Part shown: one piece after another, positions 33,381 to 42,534 of the stretch
Layout: each line of letters begins with the position of its first letter
How positions within the stretch are numbered: position 1 is the stretch's first letter
From: Paraliobacillus sp044383835
Lineage (GTDB): Bacteria > Bacillota > Bacilli > Bacillales > Amphibacillaceae
Direction: 5' to 3'
NCBI RefSeq assembly: GCF_044383835.1
Contig: NZ_JBISEP010000004.1
Location: forward strand, 62,001-126,000
Length of the DNA: 64,000 bases
Position numbers and translations under genes: made by a program
The notes under the pieces: model-generated
The model's input: only the letters and a program-made list of their open reading frames with translations
What the model was told of the DNA's origin: nothing
The model's database searches: none

Positions 33381-35453
33381 ATGAACAATCGCGCGCGAGA
33401 TCTTGTTTTACTATTAACAGAGAATGACCTGTTTTTTACTATAAAAGAATTGACGAAGCATTTCTCTGTTAGTCAACGTACGATTTATAATGATTTAATG
33501 GAAGTAGATGATTTCTTAAATAAACATTATCTTCCTATGTTGCAACGACAAAAAGGAAAAGGTGTATCGTTACAACTTACACAAAAAGAGTTACAACAGA
33601 TAAAAATCCTTCTTGATCAAGAGGAATTTAGTTTTCATACACCAGAAGAAAGAAAATACTCTGCCTTACATTATTTGTTGATTCAACAGAGCTATGTAAC
33701 AATTGATCAAATCTCAAACTTTCTTAAAGTATCAAGAAATACAGTTATCAGTGATATGAAGCACTGGAAACGGTGGTTTCAAGATCATGAATTATCGCTA
33801 GTGTCCTATCCTTATAAAGGCTTAAGAGTTGAAGGGACGGAATTACCAATTAGAAAGGCATTGCTTGCTGTTTTTCGAGAAGAAAAAAGAAATCGCATAC
33901 ACATGACGAACACGGAGCAATCTATTTTAAATGAATTTCTTTCCATTCAAGAGATTAATCACCTTGTACGTATAGTTAGGATGGCAGAAAGTAAATTGCA
34001 AATTATTATTTCAGACCATTCTTATTTTAAAGTTATTCTTCATCTTGGTTTAGCGATCACTCGAGTGAAACAGCAACGAATGCTAGGAAGGGATGCAATC
34101 TCAGATCGGGTTCTAGAAACACGCGAATATGAGGTAGCATGTATAATCAAAAAAGAAATTGATCATGTATTTAGAATTGAATTTCCAGAGAATGAAGTGA
34201 TGTATTTTGCTTCTCAGTTAGTTAGTAGTAGTTTGCAGGATACGAATCAGTATGGAAATATAAACGAACAGTGGCTTCCATTACAAATGGTGACCCGGAC
34301 ATTTATAGAAGAACTTGAATCGATCTTCCATGTTTCATTTATAGAGGATGAACAGTTATTCAATGGATTGATGGCTCATCTAAGACCTGCACTTTACCGA
34401 CTTAGTAATGGGACATCAATTGATAATCCAGTATTGGATGCAATAAAGGAGAATTATCATTATGTTCATCATCATGTCATGCGAACAATTCCTATAATTG
34501 AAGCACAATTAGGTGTTGGTTTTAATGAAGATGAGGCATCTTTTATTACCATGTATGTTACGGCTGCGTTAGAAAGACAAAAAAAGAGAACGCGAAGAAA
34601 GCCAGTTGTTATTATTGTGTGCGATACCGGAATGAGTACATCGCAAATGTTGGCGACACAATTAAAAAACTTATTTCGAATAAGAGTACTTGGGGCATTT
34701 CCAGCTAGACAGGCTTCAGAAATTGTCAAAGAAGAAATGATTGATTTAATTATCACAACCGTCCCATTGACATTGGACGGAGTACAAGTAGTCAATGTTA
34801 ACCCTGTTTTATCTAAAGAAGATATCCAGAAGCTAACTTTGTTATTAGAAAAGTTTGAGGGGCAAGAGTTGCTTGTGTTTGACATTTTGAAAATGATTGA
34901 GCCTTATTGTACCATTCATGATTCCAAAGCACTTTCGGAAAAATTACAACAATATTTTCAAAATGAAAAAACAGAGTTACCAAATACGGAGAGGAGATCA
35001 CATCCTGTGTTAATTGAAGTTTTAAATGAAAATTTAATAGAGACACAAGCAGAAGTGAATGACAGAGATAGTGCAGTCAAGCTAAGTGGCGAGTTACTTC
35101 TGAAAAATGATCTTATTGAAGAAAAATATATTCAAGCAATGCTTGATAATGTAAAAGAAAACGGTACGTATATTGTTATTGCACCAGGTATAGCGATGCC
35201 ACATGCAAGACCAGAATATGGTGCGAAAGATATTGGCTTTAGTATTGTTACATTAAAAGAACCAATTGTATTTGGACATCGTACGAATGATCCGGTGAAA
35301 ATTGTAATTGGGTTATGTGCAATTGATCATGAAACACACCTAACTGCTTTGTCAGAATTAGTAGGTGTTCTAAATCAAGAAGATAAATTGGAAGAAATAC
35401 TAAATGCAAAAACAGCAAAAGATATAATGCGAATTTTTAAGGGGGATAAGTAA
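33381..35453 (+). CDS. PRD-containing MtlR/LicR-type activator with EIIB and EIIA domains
   Basis: 690 aa multi-domain regulator. Two N-terminal helix-turn-helix domains (about 1-60 and 85-145), two PRDs with phosphorylatable histidines (about 180-290 and 300-400), a GatB-like EIIB domain with C414 (IIVCDTGMSTSQM), and a C-terminal EIIA domain of the mannitol/fructose class with H608 (GIAMPHARPEYG). PTS phosphorylation switches such activators according to sugar supply. It heads an operon with EIIB, EIIC and a TrpA-like gene but no separate EIIA gene. Confidence 0.9.
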   Translation: MNNRARDLVLLLTENDLFFTIKELTKHFSVSQRTIYNDLMEVDDFLNKHYLPMLQRQKGKGVSLQLTQKELQQIKILLDQEEFSFHTPEERKYSALHYLLIQQSYVTIDQISNFLKVSRNTVISDMKHWKRWFQDHELSLVSYPYKGLRVEGTELPIRKALLAVFREEKRNRIHMTNTEQSILNEFLSIQEINHLVRIVRMAESKLQIIISDHSYFKVILHLGLAITRVKQQRMLGRDAISDRVLETREYEVACIIKKEIDHVFRIEFPENEVMYFASQLVSSSLQDTNQYGNINEQWLPLQMVTRTFIEELESIFHVSFIEDEQLFNGLMAHLRPALYRLSNGTSIDNPVLDAIKENYHYVHHHVMRTIPIIEAQLGVGFNEDEASFITMYVTAALERQKKRTRRKPVVIIVCDTGMSTSQMLATQLKNLFRIRVLGAFPARQASEIVKEEMIDLIITTVPLTLDGVQVVNVNPVLSKEDIQKLTLLLEKFEGQELLVFDILKMIEPYCTIHDSKALSEKLQQYFQNEKTELPNTERRSHPVLIEVLNENLIETQAEVNDRDSAVKLSGELLLKNDLIEEKYIQAMLDNVKENGTYIVIAPGIAMPHARPEYGAKDIGFSIVTLKEPIVFGHRTNDPVKIVIGLCAIDHETHLTALSELVGVLNQEDKLEEILNAKTAKDIMRIFKGDK

Positions 35454-35723
35454 ATGTATAAAATAGTGACAGTTTGTGGTGCCGGTGTAGGAAGTAGCAT
35501 GATGCTTAAAGTATTTGCGCAACAAATTTTATCAAATGAAGGCGTAGAAGCAACTGTAGATGCATCTGATATTGGGTCTGTTAGTGCTGACGAATATGAT
35601 ATTGTCATTACTACATCTGATTTTGCAGACATTTTAAGAAACTCAAAAGCTAAGGTTGTAAGAATAGATAATATGATGGATAAAGAATTGTTAAGAACAG
35701 AATTATTGAAAGTAATTAATTAA
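35454..35723 (+). CDS. PTS EIIB component, ascorbate/UlaB-like
   Basis: 89 aa. The phosphocysteine is C8 in KIVTVCGAGVGSSMMLK, the P-loop-like start of lactose/ascorbate EIIB proteins. It begins right after the regulator gene (stop and start separated by one base) and its partner EIIC follows after a hairpin. The sugar is not necessarily ascorbate. Confidence 0.88.
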   Translation: MYKIVTVCGAGVGSSMMLKVFAQQILSNEGVEATVDASDIGSVSADEYDIVITTSDFADILRNSKAKVVRIDNMMDKELLRTELLKVIN

Positions 35724-35743
35724 ATGTGCTTTTAACTAAATAA

Positions 35744-35776
35744 TGTCCCATGATGTTAACTATAGATTATGGGACA
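35744..35776 (+). other. hairpin between EIIB and EIIC genes
   Basis: TGTCCCAT (35744-35751) pairs with ATGGGACA (35769-35776); no T-run. Likely a processing or stability element that sets the EIIB to EIIC ratio. Confidence 0.5.
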
Positions 35777-35862
35777 AGAAATTTTATGTTTATAACCATT
35801 TTACTTATCTATGACTTTGATCAATTACTATTGCAATGCAATAAAAAAGGAGAGAGCAGCTA

Positions 35863-37140
35863 ATGGATTTTCTTATGTATCTCATTAATAATATATTTAG
35901 TCAGGCAGTATTTGTAATTGGAGCTGTTGTTTTAATTGGTTTGTTAATACAGCGAAAAAGCTTTGACTCATTAGTTTCGTCGACAATTAAAACAATGATT
36001 GGTTTTTTGCTCATTAATACCGGTGCGCAATCACTAGGAGTTTCATTACTCCCATTACAACCGATGCTCAGTAAGGTGTTTAACTTAAATGCAGATATAC
36101 CTACACTTGAACAAGCACAAATGGAGAGTTTTGTCGAAATCGGTACAGAAATGGCTTTGATTTTTGCTTTAGGATTTATCATTCATATTTTATTTGCAAG
36201 AATAACACCATTTAAGTATGTACATTTATCTGCACACGTATCTTTCTTCTATGCAGGATTAATTGCCGCTTTACTTAAATTTGGTACAAACATGGGATTT
36301 ATTCCACTTGTATTAACAGGTTCTATTATATTAGGTTTTTATTTAACATTTACCTGTTCGTATGTCGCACCTTTAATGAAGAATATAAAAGGTGGAGAAG
36401 GTTTTACTTTGGGTCACTCAAGCTCCAGTGGTGTGTGGATTGCCGCAAAACTTGGAGGTTTGCTTGGTAATAAGAAAAAAGATTTAGAAGATATTAAAAT
36501 ACCAAAAAGCTTGAATTTCTTGCGTGAAATGACAATTGCCCTTACGGTTATTATGACGCTATTATTCTTTATTGTATCACTTATTTCCAATCCTGCTTGG
36601 GTAGCTGAACATATTAGTGGAGGAAGAGATATTGTTACATTCTCTTTACTTAATGGTTTGCAATTTGGTTTATGGATTACAATTATACTATCTGGAGTAA
36701 GGATGTTGTTGGCTGAAATTATTCCAGCTTTCCATGGAATTGCTGATAAACTTATTCCGAATGCCAAGCCAGGTTTAGATGTACCCCTATTGTTCCCGAA
36801 CTACCCAACATCAGTAATTGTTGGTTTCTTAACTAGTTTAGTTGCAGGGTTTGTTGGAATGTTTATTTTAGGTTTATTTAACTACCCAATCGCAGTTTTT
36901 CCAGCATTAATTCCTACATTTTTCACAGGTGCTGTAACAGCGATATTTGGTAACTCTACTGGTGGAATAAGAGGTGCATTAATCGGGTCATTTGCAAATG
37001 GTTTAATTCTTATTATTGGACAAGCATTACTGCTCCCACAGATCGGCTCTTATGCTTCTATCATGCGTATTCTTAGTGAAACAGATTATGCTCTATATGG
37101 TCCGTTGCTAGGTATGCTACTTAAGTTGATTGGAGGGTAA
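35863..37140 (+). CDS. PTS EIIC component, UlaA/SgaT family
   Basis: 425 aa, about 11 helices, matching UlaA-type sugar channels: MDFLMYLINNIFSQAVFVIG start, TGAQSLGVSLLPLQPM, and HSSSSGVWIAAKLGG. This superfamily carries L-ascorbate in E. coli, but many Firmicutes members serve unknown substrates. Strong GGAGAG site before the ATG. Followed after 6 bp by the TrpA-like gene. Confidence 0.88.
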   Translation: MDFLMYLINNIFSQAVFVIGAVVLIGLLIQRKSFDSLVSSTIKTMIGFLLINTGAQSLGVSLLPLQPMLSKVFNLNADIPTLEQAQMESFVEIGTEMALIFALGFIIHILFARITPFKYVHLSAHVSFFYAGLIAALLKFGTNMGFIPLVLTGSIILGFYLTFTCSYVAPLMKNIKGGEGFTLGHSSSSGVWIAAKLGGLLGNKKKDLEDIKIPKSLNFLREMTIALTVIMTLLFFIVSLISNPAWVAEHISGGRDIVTFSLLNGLQFGLWITIILSGVRMLLAEIIPAFHGIADKLIPNAKPGLDVPLLFPNYPTSVIVGFLTSLVAGFVGMFILGLFNYPIAVFPALIPTFFTGAVTAIFGNSTGGIRGALIGSFANGLILIIGQALLLPQIGSYASIMRILSETDYALYGPLLGMLLKLIGG

Positions 37141-37146
37141 TGATTT

Positions 37147-37842
37147 ATGAAACAACTTGCTCTCTATTTACCGTGTTGTTATCCAAACGAAGATCGATTT
37201 TTTGAAGTTTTAGATATAATGGAATCATACAAAGTGGATGTTCTGGAACTAGGCATACCGGTGGCAGATCCTCATATGGATGGAACGGTTATTAAAGATA
37301 GTCATCAACAAGTATTGGACCAAGGGTTTAATCAATCGTATTTAAACCAAATACTTGTGACGATTAAATCAAAGTATACATTTAAAGTCGTCCTTATGAC
37401 CTATAAGGAAGGATTGGATAAATATAATCTATTATCAATAGATAGTGAGCTAGTTGATGGTATATTATGCGTAGATCAAGATATTACGTTAGAAAATTAT
37501 CCAATGCCCATTCAGTTATATAATGAAACGATGACAGATCAGTTATTGGAAAAACAATTAATGAATAATCGCTTATTTGCCTATTGTATGAGTGGTGCAG
37601 GTAAGACAGGAAGTTTTGACCAAGTGCCGACCAATTACATTCAAACAATTAAACGAATTAGAAAGTATAGTAATATCCCTGTTTTCGTGGGATTTGGAAT
37701 CAAAGATGAACAAGATGTTGCTAGTGTTTATCATAATGGTGCAGATGGAGCAATTATCGGTTCTTATTTTGTGAAAATTCTTAAGAATGAAACAATGGAA
37801 CAGGTTGCCTCCTATATAAAAAGATTAAAAAGTGTTGTGTGA
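37147..37842 (+). CDS. TrpA-like TIM-barrel aldolase in a PTS operon
   Basis: 231 aa, related to the alpha subunit of tryptophan synthase. The catalytic segment LELGIPVADPHMDG gives E34, D41 and D45, spaced as E49, D56 and D60 of TrpA, and the phosphate-binding turn GFGIKDEQDV and GAIIGSYFVK are kept. No trpB or other trp gene is near. TrpA carries out a retro-aldol split of a phosphorylated sugar-like chain, so here it may cleave an imported sugar phosphate. Start is 6 bp after the EIIC stop; a terminator follows. Confidence 0.75.
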   Translation: MKQLALYLPCCYPNEDRFFEVLDIMESYKVDVLELGIPVADPHMDGTVIKDSHQQVLDQGFNQSYLNQILVTIKSKYTFKVVLMTYKEGLDKYNLLSIDSELVDGILCVDQDITLENYPMPIQLYNETMTDQLLEKQLMNNRLFAYCMSGAGKTGSFDQVPTNYIQTIKRIRKYSNIPVFVGFGIKDEQDVASVYHNGADGAIIGSYFVKILKNETMEQVASYIKRLKSVV

Positions 37843-37880
37843 AAAAAACTAGACTTAATTAAATTTACTCTACATGATTT

Positions 37881-37917
37881 TTGAGACTAACTATTGATTT
37901 TATATAGTTAGTCTCAA
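37881..37917 (+). terminator. terminator of the PTS operon
   Basis: TTGAGACTAACTAT (37881-37894) pairs perfectly with ATAGTTAGTCTCAA (37904-37917). Confidence 0.8.
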
Positions 37918-38170
37918 TTCTAATTCCATAGTCTTTATTTCTGTTTTTGGATAAAATATGTATAAACAAATTTATTTATGCCACAATACCCACTTAAAGG
38001 TTATGTAATGTAAGATTTTATCAAAAAACAAAGTAACATCCTCCATTAAGTGTGTGAATAAAGGCTACTAAACATGGAATTGAGATAAATGACTTGAACA
38101 GTTAAATCTAATGTTTTCCTTGTTTCACGATATGGTAAAATGTACTAGGTAAAAAGAAGTGTATTTTATT

Positions 38171-38196
38171 TAAAAAAAGCAAGTGTTTGCCGATAT
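38171..38196 (+). promoter_or_regulatory. sigma-D-like promoter of chemoreceptor gene
   Basis: TAAA (38171-38174), 14-bp spacer, GCCGATAT (38189-38196), an exact match to the Bacillus motility sigma-D -10. Confidence 0.75.
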
Positions 38197-38307
38197 TATA
38201 AATGACCTTAAAAATAACACCAAGAATAACCATACCTTTTTAAAAAATGTATATATATTTTTGGTGCCATATATATATTAATAAGAAGAAGGTAGAAGGT
38301 GTAAAAA

Positions 38308-40002
38308 TTGACGGAAATGTTTCAGCTTAATAGTATAAGAAAGAAAATACTTTTTGGTTTTTCATTAGTGATGGTTTTGGTTATTATTTTAGGAATCTAT
38401 AACTATCTAGCAATCAGGTCATTAAATCAAAATACTTCTGAAGTGGTTGAAGAACAACAACCAGTTTTGATTCTTGCTAATAAGATTGCATTGGATATGG
38501 CAGAAAGAACATCATTAGTGCGTGGTTACTTGCTTTATGATGATGTGGAGTATAGAAAGGAATTTGATAGTCATACGGATGAAAGCATAGCGCTTGAGAA
38601 TGAAGTGATGAAATTAAACAGCTCAAAAGAGGTAAAAGCTTTAATAGATAAGAAAGTAATGTGGGGTGAAATGCTTAGTAACGTCTTTGATGAATATGAT
38701 GCAGGTAACAAGGAACAGGCAATGAGTATTATGCGGACAGAGATAAAACCACTCGAAGAGGAATTAATAGACGGCTTTAAAGCGTTAGCTTCAAAAAGAG
38801 AAGTGATGATAACCGATATGTCAGAAGATAGCCAAGACTATGGTCGAGTATCTTTAATGGTAGATACATTGATAACCATTGTCGTTATTATGTTAGGTGC
38901 TATTGTTGCGCTGAAAACTGCAAGTATTATATCAAGACCAATTGTTACAGTAATGGAACGAATGAAGACGATAGCGAATGGCGATTTTACTCAAGAAGCA
39001 ATAGAAATTAAATCAAATGATGAAATCGGACAACTTATGGTAGCTACTAATGAAATGACGAGTAATACAAAAGATTTATTAATCAAAATAAACGCAGTAT
39101 CTGAAACAGTTACTATTCAAGGTGATAAATTAAGTAATGCAGCTAATGAAGTTAAATTAGGGACAGAACAAGTAGCAGTTACTATGGAAGAGCTAGCTAC
39201 TGGAGCAGAAACCCAAGCGAATAGTACGAGTGACTTAGCAAATATTATGAGCTTGTTTGTAAATAAGGTGGAAGATGTCAATACAAATGGTGAAAACATT
39301 GAAATGCATTCTGAGAAGGTTTTAGAGATGACGGATAAAGGTAGCCAATCGATGCAAACTTCCACAGAGCAAATGACAAAAATTAATCATATTGTAAAAG
39401 ATTCAGTTAGTAAAATGAAAAAGCTAGATAATCAGACACAAGAAATTTCTAAACTTGTTTTAGTGATAAAAGATATTGCTGATCAAACTAATTTATTATC
39501 GTTAAATGCAGCAATTGAAGCTGCAAGAGCTGGTGAACATGGTAGAGGTTTCGCTGTTGTTGCAGACGAAGTAAGAAAATTAGCTGAACAAGTTGCCTTA
39601 TCAGTAAACGATATTACGACAATAGTCACATCGATTCAAGTTGAATCCAATGTTGTATCTAATGCTTTAAAAGAAGGTTATAATGAGGTAGATCAAGGAT
39701 CTACCCAAATTAAATCAACAGAAGAAATATTTAGTCAAATCAGCAATTCTGTTACAGAGATGGTGACAAGTATCCACGCTACTTCTCAAAGCCTCTTAGA
39801 AGTGTCATCAAACACAAAAGAGATGAATGAATCAGTGGAAGAGATTGCCTCGGTATCTGAAGAGGCGGCAGCAGGAATAGAGCAAACAGCAGCGTCTGCA
39901 CAACAAGCAAGTGGTTCAATGGATGAAGTCGCTAATAGTTCTGAGCATCTTACAGAATTAGCCGAAGAATTGAATGAATTAGTTCATCGATTTAAGGTAT
40001 GA
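38308..40002 (+). CDS. methyl-accepting chemotaxis protein (4HB sensor)
   Basis: 564 aa. TM1 (about 13-32), an extracellular four-helix-bundle-like sensor (33-185), TM2 (about 188-208), HAMP (209-260), and the cytoplasmic signalling helix with the conserved hairpin tip DQTNLLSLNAAIEAARAGEH near residues 391-410. It reports ligands to CheA/CheW. TTG start after AGAAGGTG is assumed; ATG 38317 is possible. The sigma-D-like promoter upstream links it to motility genes elsewhere. Confidence 0.9.
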   Translation: MTEMFQLNSIRKKILFGFSLVMVLVIILGIYNYLAIRSLNQNTSEVVEEQQPVLILANKIALDMAERTSLVRGYLLYDDVEYRKEFDSHTDESIALENEVMKLNSSKEVKALIDKKVMWGEMLSNVFDEYDAGNKEQAMSIMRTEIKPLEEELIDGFKALASKREVMITDMSEDSQDYGRVSLMVDTLITIVVIMLGAIVALKTASIISRPIVTVMERMKTIANGDFTQEAIEIKSNDEIGQLMVATNEMTSNTKDLLIKINAVSETVTIQGDKLSNAANEVKLGTEQVAVTMEELATGAETQANSTSDLANIMSLFVNKVEDVNTNGENIEMHSEKVLEMTDKGSQSMQTSTEQMTKINHIVKDSVSKMKKLDNQTQEISKLVLVIKDIADQTNLLSLNAAIEAARAGEHGRGFAVVADEVRKLAEQVALSVNDITTIVTSIQVESNVVSNALKEGYNEVDQGSTQIKSTEEIFSQISNSVTEMVTSIHATSQSLLEVSSNTKEMNESVEEIASVSEEAAAGIEQTAASAQQASGSMDEVANSSEHLTELAEELNELVHRFKV

Positions 40003-40449
40003 TAAATCAAGTAGTTATCAGAAGCAGTATTCGTTAATGGTTTAACGTTACTGCTTTTTTTGTTAAAAAATCATATCACGTTTCATTAATACTGTGACAG
40101 ATAGTGAATGAAGTGAAATTGATCACTAGGGAAAAAAGGAGAAAGTTGTATTTAGACGAACACCACGGTATGCATTTAAAGCTATAGTAAACGCACCAAT
40201 TTACATTGCTAGACAAGAGTAGTTGTACTACCCTTGCTCAATTCAAGCAATTTGGCTATAAAGTATATGGGATTAAGATAAATTAAGGATGCATTGATTA
40301 GATGGTGAAGCAGTGGTTCATTTACTGACGTATTATTTAAATTATGCACACAGATAATCAGTTGAAGTTGTTTCGAAAAACAATAGATTTTGTCAAAATC
40401 TAATGGTATTCTTAATGAGTTATTATTACATAGGAGAGGCGTGTAAAAA
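40003..40449. other. intergenic region between two chemoreceptor genes
   Basis: 447 bp with a terminator at 40022-40061 and a small imperfect hairpin (CAAGAGTAGT/ACTACCCTTG) at 40213-40235. I see no convincing sigma-D promoter for the second receptor and no gene. Confidence 0.5.
40022..40061 (+). terminator. terminator after first chemoreceptor gene
   Basis: AAGCAGTA pairs with TACTGCTT, inner pairing CGTTAA/TTAACG, then T-run. Confidence 0.78.
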
Positions 40450-42420
40450 GTGTTTAAATCAGTCAAAGCAAAACTATTTCTTTCGTTATTATTCGTAGCT
40501 ATTATACCTTTAATTGTAATTAGTTCGATTCTTTATTTTAAAACAAACCAAGGATTCGAAAACATCTTACATAAAAATCTAGATGCTTCAACAGACACCA
40601 TTTCAGAACAATTGAATCGTACTTCAGAAAATTTACTATCAATTACTCAATCTTCCGCAAAAAATGAAGAGATGTTAGAAGCTTTTGCAAATCGTGATCG
40701 TGAACAACTAATAGAAATTATGGCACCAATCTTTACAAGACTTCAAGCGGAACACCAGTTAGATATATTTGAATTAGGTGATGAGAACGGAACGGTCTTT
40801 CTAAGAGGGCATAACCCTGACAAATTTGGTGATGACAAAAGTGATATACCAGCTATTCAAGTTGCGCTTGATAATGAAGGGGTTTCTGGATTTGAATTTG
40901 GAAATAGTGGATTATCTGTTCGTGCTTTCGTTCCCCTTGTTTACAATAATGAAGTGATAGGGACGTTACAAACTGGTTTAAGTGGTCAAGTAATTCAAAC
41001 GATTACAGATACTTTAAAAGGTGTTCAACTAAATATTATGAATACGGATGGAGAAGTATTGGTCACTTCTAATCAAGCGGAAGTAGGTAGTATATTAGAA
41101 GATCAATCGATATTAGATCAGGTTGTTGTGGGGGAAGAAGTGTCACAAGAGTCAAATACGAGTATGGAATATTATATGCCTCTATATGATCCAACACGCT
41201 CAGAAACAATTGGTTTGTTGGAGATTAAACAAGATGCAACAGATGTTCTAAATGTGAATAAAGAAATTATATTTTATATTTTAGAAATTTCCTTAATAAC
41301 AATAATACTCGTGGTAGTTATTGCATTCTTTTTAAGTAGAGGTTTTTCTAAGCCAATTCAACAAACAACGCATGTTATGGATCAAATCGCAAAGGGTGAC
41401 TTAACAAATCATTTACAAGGACAAGATAGACAAGACGAATTTGGACAATTAGCTAGGTCTGTTATAAGCACGCAAGCTAAATTAAAAGATATGCTTGAAA
41501 AAATTACAAACCTTTCTGCAGTAGTGAAAGAACAATCTGCTTTAGTTAAGCAATCGAGTGATGAAATATATGATGGTAGTAATCAAGTAGCATCAACTAT
41601 GCAGGAGCTTGCTTCTGGTACTGACCAACAAGCAGATGCTGCTGCAAACTTAGCGGAACAAATGAACGATTTATCCAATCGAATTACTGAAGCTACGGAA
41701 AATGGTGCAATGGTACAACAGTCATCCAACGGTGTATTGGAGGTTGCAAAAAGCAGTAATGAAATGATGAATCAGTCTGTCACACAAATGAATATGATTA
41801 ACAGCTTGGTTAAGGATTCTGTAGAAAAAGTAGGGTTATTAGACGAGCAAGCTAAGAAAATATCCTCGTTAATTAATGTGATTCAGGATATTTCAGAACA
41901 AACCAATTTGCTTGCTTTGAATGCTGCTATAGAAGCGGCTCGCGCGGGAGAAGAAGGCAAAGGATTTGCGGTTGTTGCTGAGGAAGTTAGAAAATTATCT
42001 GAACAAGTATCAGAATCGGTCCTAGAAATAACAGATATTGTCGGTAATATTCAAACAGAATCAAGTAATGTTGTCACTTCACTAACTAAAGGATACAATC
42101 AGGTGGATGAAGGAGCGAAACAAATTAAATTAACTGGAAAAGAATTCGAAAAAATTGATCAATCTGTTGTAGAAATGGATAATAATATTTTGACAATTAA
42201 TAATCACTTCAAGCGTATTTCTGAAAATAGTGCTAACATTAATGCTTCGATTGAGCATATTGCATCTGTTTCAGAAGAGTCGGCAGCTGGGGTAGAAGAA
42301 ACGTCAGCTTCTATTGTGCAAATTAGTAATTTAATCGGCGGTATTACTACTAATACGAATTCATTAGAGGAACTTTCTAAACAATTGGATGAAATGGTTA
42401 AACAATTCACCCTTCGTTAA
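40450..42420 (+). CDS. methyl-accepting chemotaxis protein (CACHE-type sensor)
   Basis: 656 aa. TM1 (about 9-28), a large extracellular sensor (29-270) with LDIFELGDENGTVFLRGHNPDKFG and SVRAFVPLVYNNEVIGTLQTG, which resembles a CACHE fold, TM2 (about 275-295), HAMP, and the signalling tip EQTNLLALNAAIEAARAGEE. The sensor differs fully from the neighbouring 4HB receptor, so it should detect a different small molecule. GTG start with GGAGAGG upstream. Confidence 0.88.
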   Translation: MFKSVKAKLFLSLLFVAIIPLIVISSILYFKTNQGFENILHKNLDASTDTISEQLNRTSENLLSITQSSAKNEEMLEAFANRDREQLIEIMAPIFTRLQAEHQLDIFELGDENGTVFLRGHNPDKFGDDKSDIPAIQVALDNEGVSGFEFGNSGLSVRAFVPLVYNNEVIGTLQTGLSGQVIQTITDTLKGVQLNIMNTDGEVLVTSNQAEVGSILEDQSILDQVVVGEEVSQESNTSMEYYMPLYDPTRSETIGLLEIKQDATDVLNVNKEIIFYILEISLITIILVVVIAFFLSRGFSKPIQQTTHVMDQIAKGDLTNHLQGQDRQDEFGQLARSVISTQAKLKDMLEKITNLSAVVKEQSALVKQSSDEIYDGSNQVASTMQELASGTDQQADAAANLAEQMNDLSNRITEATENGAMVQQSSNGVLEVAKSSNEMMNQSVTQMNMINSLVKDSVEKVGLLDEQAKKISSLINVIQDISEQTNLLALNAAIEAARAGEEGKGFAVVAEEVRKLSEQVSESVLEITDIVGNIQTESSNVVTSLTKGYNQVDEGAKQIKLTGKEFEKIDQSVVEMDNNILTINNHFKRISENSANINASIEHIASVSEESAAGVEETSASIVQISNLIGGITTNTNSLEELSKQLDEMVKQFTLR

Positions 42421-42490
42421 TTGTATTCGTTTTGGAGATTCATTTGTTATTAGTGTCAAAATTGACAGATATGATCTTAAAACAAATTTT

Positions 42491-42527
42491 AAAAAACAAG
42501 GCCTGATCTGATTCGGCCTTGTTTTTT
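42491..42527. terminator. bidirectional terminator between chemoreceptor and guaC
   Basis: AAAAAACAAGGCC (42491-42503) pairs with GGCCTTGTTTTTT (42515-42527); works for both convergent genes. Confidence 0.9.
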
Positions 42528-42534
42528 ATGGAAA

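Larger units (their letters stand above)
37843..38307. other. intergenic region with terminator and sigma-D-like promoter
   Basis: 465 bp. Left part: the PTS operon terminator. Right part: a sigma-D-like promoter at 38171-38196 before the chemoreceptor. Nothing else seen. Confidence 0.6.

Noticed and set aside
34472..34885. 137-codon minus-strand frame inside the PTS regulator
   Set aside because: Shadow of a well-supported multi-domain gene; low-complexity serine/threonine composition.
37147..37842. Annotation as tryptophan synthase alpha for tryptophan biosynthesis
   Set aside because: No trp genes nearby and tight linkage with PTS genes; kept as TrpA-like of unknown substrate.
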